Assembly (NCBI GenBank): GCA_900768035.1 | Contig: CAAGBH010000123.1 | Span: 1 to 9,218 of the forward strand | DNA: 9,218 bases | From: Clostridia bacterium | GTDB lineage: Bacteria; Bacillota; Clostridia; Oscillospirales; Acutalibacteraceae | Direction: 5' to 3' | Part shown: one piece after another, positions 1 to 5,350 of the stretch | How the letters are laid out: each line of letters starts with the position of its first letter | How positions within the stretch are numbered: the first letter of the stretch is position 1 | The notes under the pieces: model-generated | Told to the model about the DNA's origin: nothing | Databases searched by the model: none | The model's input: only the letters and a program-made list of their open reading frames with translations | Position numbers and translations under genes: made by a program

Positions 1-26
1 ACAATAAAACTAATGGAATTACTCAT
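1..26 (-). CDS. Possible start of the next gene, cut by the left edge
   Basis: An ATG at base 26 opens a frame that reads MSNSISFI before the window ends. The other two minus-strand frames across this stretch are stopped (TAA/TAG) or lack a start, and an in-frame TAA lies just upstream of the ATG, so if a gene begins here this is its start. In many Firmicutes lspA is followed by an RluD-family pseudouridine synthase, whose N-terminus is often a short beta-strand of this kind, so that is the positional guess. Against it, no good Shine-Dalgarno lies at the proper distance: the nearest GAGGA is about 23 bases upstream of the ATG. Eight codons are not enough to identify the product. Confidence 0.35.
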
Positions 27-52
27 AGAAGATGGTTAGCTTATTCAAATCC

Positions 53-571
53 TCAATTATCTTCATTATTTTGCACTTGAGATAAATATTTTGCTCTTTT
101 AGCCTTTGAATCGTTAATGCAATCGTAAATGAAATACAATAGCAACAATCCCGCACCTATTACAACCGCACAATCGGCAATATTGAAAACAGGAAACTGC
201 GGATAAAATTCAAAATGAAGAAAATCAACAACATTTCCGTCACGGAAAATGCGGTCAATAAGGTTTCCTATACCGCCGAACATTATAAGAGTAACCGACC
301 AGAAAACCAACTTGTTGCTTTTTCCTAATTTCAAAAGCAAAGCAAGGCAGATTATCATTAAAACAACGCTTATTGCGAGCAATCCCCAAGTATGCCCTTG
401 CAAAATTCCCCAAGCGCCGCCTTTATTATGAATATAAATCAAGTCAATAAATCCGTTTAAAAACTCTCTCGATTCACCCAACTCAAAGTTGGTTGAAACA
501 AAATATTTAGTGTATTGGTCTGCGGCTAAAAACAAAACACCGCAAACAACCGCCAATATATAAGAAATCAA
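53..571 (-). CDS. lspA: Lipoprotein signal peptidase (signal peptidase II)
   Basis: This is the membrane aspartyl protease that cleaves the signal peptide of prolipoproteins after Lgt has lipidated the lipobox cysteine. The 172-residue length is normal for the family, with four predicted membrane segments at about residues 2-19, 61-80, 88-106 and 133-149. Family motifs are present in order: DQYTK (18-22), NKGGAWG (49-55), GGIGNLIDRI (99-108), VVDFLHF (114-120) and FNIADCAVVIG (129-139). The catalytic aspartate pair is expected to be D116 and D133. The start codon is TTG, not ATG: an in-frame TAA lies three codons upstream (578-580), and a strong GGAGGT sits 8 bases before the TTG. The C-terminal tail after about residue 150 is polar and probably cytoplasmic. 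It lies about 20 bases after divIVA, in the divIVA-lspA neighbourhood known from Bacillus, but with no ileS between them. Confidence 0.97.
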   Translation of the reverse strand: MISYILAVVCGVLFLAADQYTKYFVSTNFELGESREFLNGFIDLIYIHNKGGAWGILQGHTWGLLAISVVLMIICLALLLKLGKSNKLVFWSVTLIMFGGIGNLIDRIFRDGNVVDFLHFEFYPQFPVFNIADCAVVIGAGLLLLYFIYDCINDSKAKRAKYLSQVQNNEDN

Positions 572-579
572 GAAAACTT

Positions 580-585
580 ACCTCC
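580..585 (-). promoter_or_regulatory. Shine-Dalgarno site that fixes the TTG start of lspA
   Basis: GGAGGT on the minus strand lies 8 bases upstream of the TTG at 571. Its last base is also the T of an in-frame TAA (578-580), so no start further upstream is possible. No ATG or GTG lies at a comparable distance. Confidence 0.85.
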
Positions 586-591
586 AAAGAA

Positions 592-1302
592 TTATTCTTC
601 TTGCATTTCGTGATTATCTACCGTAAATCCGCCAGTTTCTTCTTCAAGCGAAGGCTTCACGATAAAATCTTCGGGTTCAGGCAACTTATCAATTTTAGCA
701 GAAATAACCTCCGCCATCTGCTTAGGGTCCATCTGAACAGTATCAGGGATATCCTGTAAAATGCAAAGATGTTCTTTATACTTTGCAGTAATTGCAGACT
801 TAAACGCCGCAATTTCCAATCTTAATTTATCAAATAAAACCTGCTGTCTTTGAACGCTATCTTCTGCGGCAGCAGTAATACTCTGAGCCTTTAATTCAGC
901 ATTCTTAATCATCATTTCAAGTTCTTTTTCGAGCGCCGATTTGCGTTCTTGCGCCTTGATTTCAAAAGCGGTAGCGAGTTCTTTTTCCTGTGCTGTTATA
1001 ACCGAAATATTACTTTCGGCATTGCGGATAATTTCTTCACTCTTTTCCTTTGCTTCGTTTACAATCTGGTCTGCAAGTTTTTGAGCGCTTAAAAGCACAT
1101 TCTGTATACTGTTTTGAGAACTTTTATAATTTTCAATCTGAGTTTCCAAATCCTCTACTCTGGACTGATATTGTTTCATCATTTGCTCAAACTGAATATA
1201 ATCAGCCTCAACTCTGTCAAGAAAAATATCAACCTCTTCAGGCTTAAAACCGCCCATTGATTTAGAAAATGTAATATTTTTAATATCTGCACTATTAAGC
1301 AT
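592..1302 (-). CDS. divIVA: DivIVA-domain cell division/polarity scaffold protein
   Basis: DivIVA proteins are cytoplasmic coiled-coil proteins that bind strongly curved membrane at septa and poles and recruit division, chromosome-anchoring or wall-growth factors. The N-terminal DivIVA domain is clear at about residues 3-36 (ADIKNITFSK, then GGFKPEEVDIFLDRVEADY). Nearly continuous coiled coil follows at about 33-180, with a long Glu/Lys/Gln/Ala-rich stretch. The tail from about 205 to 236 is acidic and Pro/Gly-containing, probably disordered. The 236-residue length is somewhat longer than the roughly 164 residues of the B. subtilis protein. The membrane-inserting loop, which has Phe17-Arg18 in B. 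subtilis, appears here as M16-G17. AGGAGG lies 6 bases before the ATG and overlaps the ylmH stop codon. Position next to ylmH and sepF is the classic one. Confidence 0.95.
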   Translation of the reverse strand: MLNSADIKNITFSKSMGGFKPEEVDIFLDRVEADYIQFEQMMKQYQSRVEDLETQIENYKSSQNSIQNVLLSAQKLADQIVNEAKEKSEEIIRNAESNISVITAQEKELATAFEIKAQERKSALEKELEMMIKNAELKAQSITAAAEDSVQRQQVLFDKLRLEIAAFKSAITAKYKEHLCILQDIPDTVQMDPKQMAEVISAKIDKLPEPEDFIVKPSLEEETGGFTVDNHEMQEE

Positions 1303-1308
1303 AAACGC

Positions 1309-1314
1309 CCTCCT
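1309..1314 (-). promoter_or_regulatory. divIVA Shine-Dalgarno site overlapping the ylmH stop codon
   Basis: AGGAGG on the minus strand ends 6 bases before the divIVA ATG, and its first two bases are part of the ylmH TAG (1313-1315). A ribosome terminating on ylmH would therefore sit on the divIVA ribosome binding site, which favours coupling of the two genes. Confidence 0.75.
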
Positions 1315-2047
1315 AAGAATATTTTTTAAATTCTAAAATAATTCTATCCTTTTTAGTTCTGCCGGAAAGAGATGAAATAATAAACTTACCCTTTCCTCTT
1401 ACCGTTATGATATCACCCTCACAAGCGGTTTTGGTTGATTTTTGGCAAACCACAGAATTAACCGAAACAAAGCCGTTTGAAATCAGTTCGTTTGCAATAT
1501 TTCTTGACACCAACGCCAATGATGAAACTATACAATCAAGCCTTGCAGATGCAATAGTATCGGTTTTTTCAACCAGTTTATCTGTTTCGGGTAAGGGTGA
1601 AGAAAAACCCTCACTAACAGTAACGCCTGTTCTTCCGATTTTACTAACATTGTTAAGTATAAAATCTTTAATATCGTCTAAAACGAAAACAACCGCTCTG
1701 CCATTTTCAACAAGGATATCACCCACTGTTTCACGGGCAATACCAAGTGACATTAAAGCCCCTAAAAAATCACGGTGGTGCAATGTATCGTTTTTTCTGA
1801 ATGTAAATGTCAAAGCAGTTATCGGAAAATGTGCATCATCCATCCAATCGGGAAAACATCCGATTACAACCCTTTGTGCCATATCAAAACCGCCGAACAT
1901 TCGGTATTTTGAATTTTTGTTTTGCAAAAATTTATCTGCTAAAACGGCTTCCTCATTAGAAACAAAACCTAAAAACTTTGGTTTTTCAGAACGGTTACAG
2001 ATAGTTAATGTATCTTCAATACGTGCAAGAAAAATCTTACTGTCCAT
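1313..2047 (-). CDS. ylmH: YlmH-family S4-domain RNA-binding protein
   Basis: Homologues bind ribosomal RNA through a C-terminal S4 domain; in B. subtilis YlmH has been linked to ribosome-associated quality control, and older work linked the family to cell division because of its neighbours. The protein has 244 residues, close to the usual length. The N-terminal region contains the family signature HRDFLGALMSLGI followed by ETVGDILVENG (91-115). The S4 domain lies at about 166-225, with SARLDCIVSSLALVSR, an NGFVSVN turn and a GDIITVRGKGKF end. The start is an ATG whose A is the last base of the sepF stop codon (TAATG). No strong Shine-Dalgarno is visible before it, so translation is probably coupled to sepF. 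In Bacillus ylmG lies between these two genes; here it is absent. Confidence 0.93.
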   Translation of the reverse strand: MDSKIFLARIEDTLTICNRSEKPKFLGFVSNEEAVLADKFLQNKNSKYRMFGGFDMAQRVVIGCFPDWMDDAHFPITALTFTFRKNDTLHHRDFLGALMSLGIARETVGDILVENGRAVVFVLDDIKDFILNNVSKIGRTGVTVSEGFSSPLPETDKLVEKTDTIASARLDCIVSSLALVSRNIANELISNGFVSVNSVVCQKSTKTACEGDIITVRGKGKFIISSLSGRTKKDRIILEFKKYS

Positions 2048-2511
2048 TAAAAATACATACGGCCGTCATCAAATTCTTCAAGTGAAAGTTCACCCATAAC
2101 ATCAACATCTGTAGGTACGATAATAAATGTTGAAATTGCAACCTTGCGGATATTACCGTGATTTGCATAAGCAACACCGCTCAAAAAGTCGATAATTCTT
2201 CTTGAAACATCACGGTCGCAAGACTCAAGATTTAAAACAACTGTCTTTTTACTATTAAGATGGTCTGCAATAGCGCTTACATCTTCAAAACGGTCAGGTT
2301 TAACAAGTACAACCTGCATCTGATTTTGATTAAAGTTTACAGTTTTAGATTTTCCGCCGCCTAAAACACGGGGTGTGGTTTCACGCTTTACAGGTGCCGG
2401 CTCTGACTGAACCTTTTTAGCGGGCGCTTCTACCACTTCTTCAAATTCTTCTTCAAATTCATCCTCTTCGGGTATGCTCATAATGTTTTTAATACTGTCT
2501 AAAATTCCCAT
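2047..2511 (-). CDS. sepF: SepF, FtsZ-binding membrane anchor of the divisome
   Basis: SepF tethers FtsZ to the membrane and aligns FtsZ filaments in Gram-positive bacteria that often lack FtsA redundancy. The 154-residue protein shows the three expected parts. Residues 1-12 (MGILDSIKNIMS) form a short amphipathic membrane-binding helix. Residues 13-60 are a disordered linker, very acidic at first (EEDEFEEEFEEVVE) and then Lys/Pro-rich. The globular SepF domain spans about 65-138 and includes VVLNLESCDRDVSRRIIDFL (91-110), the SGVAYANHGNIRKV turn and FIIVPTDVDV. The family glycine of the dimer/polymer interface falls in the SGVAYANHG segment. A GAGGA lies 7 bases before the ATG. It follows yggS by about 20 bases and overlaps ylmH by one base. 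No ylmD or ftsZ is visible in the window. Confidence 0.96.
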   Translation of the reverse strand: MGILDSIKNIMSIPEEDEFEEEFEEVVEAPAKKVQSEPAPVKRETTPRVLGGGKSKTVNFNQNQMQVVLVKPDRFEDVSAIADHLNSKKTVVLNLESCDRDVSRRIIDFLSGVAYANHGNIRKVAISTFIIVPTDVDVMGELSLEEFDDGRMYF

Positions 2512-2531
2512 TTTATATTCCTCACTTTATA

Positions 2532-3239
2532 TTAATAATATCTTTTTCCAAATAATGCAGTGCCAACCCTTACGAGATTTGCACCCTCTTCGATAGCAAT
2601 ATCGAAATCATCAGACATACCCATTGAAAGTATATCCATATAACTATTATCTATTTTTTTACTACTAATGTCAATAAACAGTTTATACATTTTATTAAAA
2701 TAACTGCGAACTTGCTCTTTATCGTCACAAATCGGCGGAATTGTCATAAGACCTCGTATCCGTATACCCTCTAAAGAAGCCACTTCACGAAGTGCGTTTT
2801 CAGTCTCGTCGGGTTTAAAGCCCCATTTAGATTCCTCATCCCCGATATTAACCTCTAACAGAATATCCATAACTAAATTTCGTTTTACGGCTTGTTTTGA
2901 AATTTCACGGGCGAGTTTCAGTGAATCAACCGACTGTATCAGTTCAACCTTATCAATAACATCTTTCACCTTATTGGTCTGCAAATGACCTATAAAATGC
3001 TGATGAACAGGATTTAACTTATCGTATTTTAAAAGTAATTCCTGCACCTTATTTTCAGCAACATAATCTATACCTTTTGAAATAGCATAGTTTATACTCT
3101 CATAATCAACAGTTTTAGTTGCGGCAAGCAAAATTACATCTTCTTTTGTTTTGCCGACCTTTTTTAAAGCATTTTCATACTTTTCAATAACCGACTCAAA
3201 ATTCAAATCAAACTCTTTAGCCGACAATTTTTCCATCAT
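2532..3239 (-). CDS. yggS: YggS/YlmE/PROSC-family PLP-binding protein
   Basis: This is a cytoplasmic alanine-racemase-fold type III protein that binds pyridoxal 5'-phosphate, has no known catalytic activity, and helps keep PLP and amino-acid pools in balance. The 235-residue length is typical. Family motifs appear in order: LLAATKTV (38-44) with the PLP-binding lysine at K42, AENKVQELL (61-69), HFIGHLQTNK (81-90), QSVDSL (102-107), LLEVNIGDEESKWGF (127-141), GLMTIPP (163-169), SMGMSDDFDIAIEEGA (205-220) and VRVGTALFG (223-231). The AENKVQE motif has Ala where many homologues have Gly. The start is an ATG-ATG pair (3239 and 3236); the first lies 10 bases after an AAAGGA inside the previous gene, and the reading frame overlaps that gene by 23 bases. 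Position immediately upstream of sepF matches ylmE in Bacillus. Confidence 0.95.
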   Translation of the reverse strand: MMEKLSAKEFDLNFESVIEKYENALKKVGKTKEDVILLAATKTVDYESINYAISKGIDYVAENKVQELLLKYDKLNPVHQHFIGHLQTNKVKDVIDKVELIQSVDSLKLAREISKQAVKRNLVMDILLEVNIGDEESKWGFKPDETENALREVASLEGIRIRGLMTIPPICDDKEQVRSYFNKMYKLFIDISSKKIDNSYMDILSMGMSDDFDIAIEEGANLVRVGTALFGKRYY

Positions 3240-4419
3240 AGAGATTTTTTCCTTTCACTATTACTTGGTCATAAAGACGCAACTCGCCGTCATTTTCATT
3301 CTTTTTGCAAATCATAAAATCGTCATTTGAATAAACAATTTCAACCGGTTTAAATTTTGCTTGCATACCGCTCACAACATAAACACCTTTTTGAGAATCA
3401 ACAACACGGAGTGCTTTTTTAGAAACCTTAAGTCCGCTATATTCCTTGCTGACAACCGTCATAGGACCGCTTCGCATAGAGGCTAATTCACTATTCATAT
3501 CACTGCAAGCAAAAACGATAACCGCATCAGCAGAACTCTTTGAAATATTGATTTTCTTAACCGTCACAGGCAAACTCGGTGAAGATTTGACCGATGTTTT
3601 AATATGAAGCGAATCGCCCTCTTTATATTTTAGCGATTCATTCAAAGATACCTTTGCGGCGATATACCATTCATAGTCAGAAACTATTTTGCCGACTGTA
3701 TTTTCACCTATATCTTTCTTTTTGAGACCGTTTAGAAATTCAGGGGTTAACTTTGTTAAATCAGAAGTTGTTAAAACTGTTTCATAACCGTCAGTTTTTG
3801 AAAGAAAATATCCCGATTGTTCTGCTTTTATTTTACCTTTTGCAGTTGGAAATGAGGCTTCAAGTTCTTTCAACTGGGCATTGAGAGAAGCAAGTTGTGA
3901 AGAAAAATCGGTCGTATCCCCTGTTGCCGCTTGTTTACGGTTTATGGAAGACAACAACTGCTCTGCACAGTTTGGAACCTCTTCAAAATTCCCTGAAGAT
4001 GATGAAACAACCAACCCGTTAAGTTTCTCAAACACACGGTTGTTAATCAAATCAAGGTTTGCCGCCTGCATATCATTAAAGGACATAATATCCTTGATAT
4101 CTTCGATTTTAGCCTTAACAGTCTGTATCTGGCTTAATGTTATCGAGGCAGACTCACTTTCATAAACATTGGCAACAACACCGTTTTTAGCAACACGGAT
4201 ACCATCATCAATCATAAAGTGGAGCACGCCGTTTTTAGAAGACTTAACTAAAACTTCGTTTCTTATAACTATACCCGTAATCTTAAATCCGTCATTAGAG
4301 GTATAATATATCGCACTTTCGGTTGAAATAGGTTTATAAAAGGTAGCAATGCTTTGATGAATCATAAAAACACTTGCTAAAACGATTACAACAATTTTCA
4401 CTACGGAAAACTTTTTCAT
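3217..4419 (-). CDS. Membrane-anchored HlyD/membrane-fusion-like protein of unknown role
   Basis: The 400-residue protein starts with one membrane segment (about residues 6-26: KKFSVV, then IVVIVLASVFMIHQSIATF), most likely an uncleaved anchor with the rest outside the cell. The following architecture resembles an HlyD/RND-type adaptor. A first lipoyl-like half lies at about 57-86, with turn residues NGVLHFMIDDGIRV. A helical hairpin spans about 90-190 (Gln/Lys/Glu/Leu-rich). The second lipoyl half is at about 195-212 (KAEQSGYFLSKTDGYE). Beta-barrel-like segments follow at 243-330, and a final domain at about 330-398 contains VSKKALRVVDSQKGVYVV. No ABC or other transporter partner gene is present in the window. 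AAAGGAGG within the end of miaA lies 9 bases before the ATG. Similar proteins are often annotated as 'HlyD family' in Clostridia next to yggS and sepF (recalled, not searched). Export adaptor and cell-envelope/division roles are both possible; function is unproven. Confidence 0.8.
   Translation of the reverse strand: MKKFSVVKIVVIVLASVFMIHQSIATFYKPISTESAIYYTSNDGFKITGIVIRNEVLVKSSKNGVLHFMIDDGIRVAKNGVVANVYESESASITLSQIQTVKAKIEDIKDIMSFNDMQAANLDLINNRVFEKLNGLVVSSSSGNFEEVPNCAEQLLSSINRKQAATGDTTDFSSQLASLNAQLKELEASFPTAKGKIKAEQSGYFLSKTDGYETVLTTSDLTKLTPEFLNGLKKKDIGENTVGKIVSDYEWYIAAKVSLNESLKYKEGDSLHIKTSVKSSPSLPVTVKKINISKSSADAVIVFACSDMNSELASMRSGPMTVVSKEYSGLKVSKKALRVVDSQKGVYVVSGMQAKFKPVEIVYSNDDFMICKKNENDGELRLYDQVIVKGKNLYDGKIVG
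3250..3255 (-). promoter_or_regulatory. yggS ribosome binding site inside the end of the HlyD-like gene
   Basis: AAAGGA on the minus strand lies 10 bases before the first yggS ATG and 13 before the second. It is within the last codons of the upstream gene (KGKNLYDGK region), so yggS initiation overlaps translation of the preceding frame. Confidence 0.6.
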
Positions 4420-4423
4420 AAAC

Positions 4424-5350
4424 CTATTCCTCCTTTAAAAATTCATTTACTAATTCTTCCGCTTTATTAGAAACCTCATCAGTATCGTGATAAAGCCAGT
4501 TTATCCTTGTGTCTTTATTGAACCAAGTCATTTGGCGCTTGGCATAGCGCCTTGTTTGTTGTTTTAAATGTTCTACTGCTTCTTCGAGCGAACACTCATT
4601 TTCAAAATATTTATAAAGTTCCTTATGACCGATTGCCTGAAAAGCGCCCTTTTGATTTGCCATACTGTATATACTGTTGGCTTCTTCCAAAAGTCCGTTT
4701 TGCATCATTAAGTCAACACGAAGATTAATGCGGTCATAAAGCCGTTGTCTATCCTTAAAATTAACACCGATAACAAGCGGTAATATCTCACCCTTGTTCT
4801 GCTTAGAAAGAATATTTTGCTGAGTTTTTGTGTTACCCGTCTGCAAATAAACTTCAAAAGCACGGATAATTCTTCTCTTATTGTTAGGATGAAGTTCACT
4901 TGCGGTTTGCGGGTCAAACTCTGCTAATTCTTTTAACATTTCTTCCCCGCCGATTAGCGAAAACTTTTCTTCCAAACTCTGACGCAAAGAATAATCGGTA
5001 TCAACTTCTGTATATTCAATATTATCAAGTAAAGAGGTGATATATAGTCCTGTACCGCCGACAATTATGGGTAACTTTCCACGACATGAAATATCTTTAA
5101 TACACTCTCTTGCTGATTTAACATAATCTGCCACAGAATATTCTTGGTCGGTTTCTAAAAATTCAATCAGATGATGAGGTACACCGCATTTTTCACTCTC
5201 GTCGGGAGCGGCAGATGCAATATGTATCCCCTTATAAATCTGCATTGAATCAGCAGAGATAATTTCACCGTCAAACTTCTTTGCAAGTTGGATACTTAAA
5301 GAAGTTTTACCCGAGGCAGTAGGACCTACAATAAATACTGCTTTAATCAT
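4424..5350 (-). CDS. miaA: tRNA dimethylallyltransferase
   Basis: MiaA transfers the dimethylallyl group from DMAPP to N6 of A37 in tRNAs that read codons starting with U, making i6A, the substrate of MiaB. The 308-residue length is normal. Visible motifs are the P-loop GPTASGKT (9-16), the catalytic-region DSMQIYKG (34-41) with D34 as the expected general base, the AAPDE segment (47-51), VGGTGLY (97-103), NNKRRIIRAFEVY (156-168), QAIGHKEL (238-245) and the tRNA-contacting QTRRYAKRQMTWF (265-277). Residues of about 115-150 form the usual helical insertion. The gene starts with the ATGA overlap at the end of mutL and has only a weak Shine-Dalgarno, suggesting coupling to mutL. In many Clostridia mutS-mutL-miaA is a conserved run, often followed by hfq; here the HlyD-like gene follows instead. 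Confidence 0.97.
   Translation of the reverse strand: MIKAVFIVGPTASGKTSLSIQLAKKFDGEIISADSMQIYKGIHIASAAPDESEKCGVPHHLIEFLETDQEYSVADYVKSARECIKDISCRGKLPIIVGGTGLYITSLLDNIEYTEVDTDYSLRQSLEEKFSLIGGEEMLKELAEFDPQTASELHPNNKRRIIRAFEVYLQTGNTKTQQNILSKQNKGEILPLVIGVNFKDRQRLYDRINLRVDLMMQNGLLEEANSIYSMANQKGAFQAIGHKELYKYFENECSLEEAVEHLKQQTRRYAKRQMTWFNKDTRINWLYHDTDEVSNKAEELVNEFLKEE
4429..4436 (-). promoter_or_regulatory. Strong Shine-Dalgarno site for the HlyD-like gene within miaA
   Basis: AAAGGAGG on the minus strand encodes the last Lys-Glu codons of miaA, just before its TAG (4424-4426), and lies 9 bases upstream of the next ATG at 4419. It is the best Shine-Dalgarno match in the window, suggesting efficient initiation of the HlyD-like gene despite its internal operon position. 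Confidence 0.75.

Noticed and set aside
1190..1222. A minus-strand TTGACA followed by a TATATT, resembling a promoter inside the start of divIVA
   Set aside because: The spacing is only about 14 bases, shorter than the usual 16-18, and it lies within coding sequence of the conserved DivIVA domain pointing into the same gene.
1912..1932. An 8-base inverted repeat (AATTTTTG, loop, CAAAAATT) that might be a terminator or hairpin
   Set aside because: The stem is almost all A/T, lies in the middle of ylmH, and has no T-run of terminator type after a GC-rich stem.
1407..2099. A 230-codon plus-strand open frame opposite ylmH and the end of sepF
   Set aside because: It is fully antisense to two well-supported genes, has no recognisable motif, and its Ser/Thr/Lys-rich composition is what the complement of an AT-rich coding strand gives.
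4664..4680. A short palindrome (GTATATAC) that might be an operator
   Set aside because: The symmetry stops after 8 bases and it lies within miaA coding sequence.
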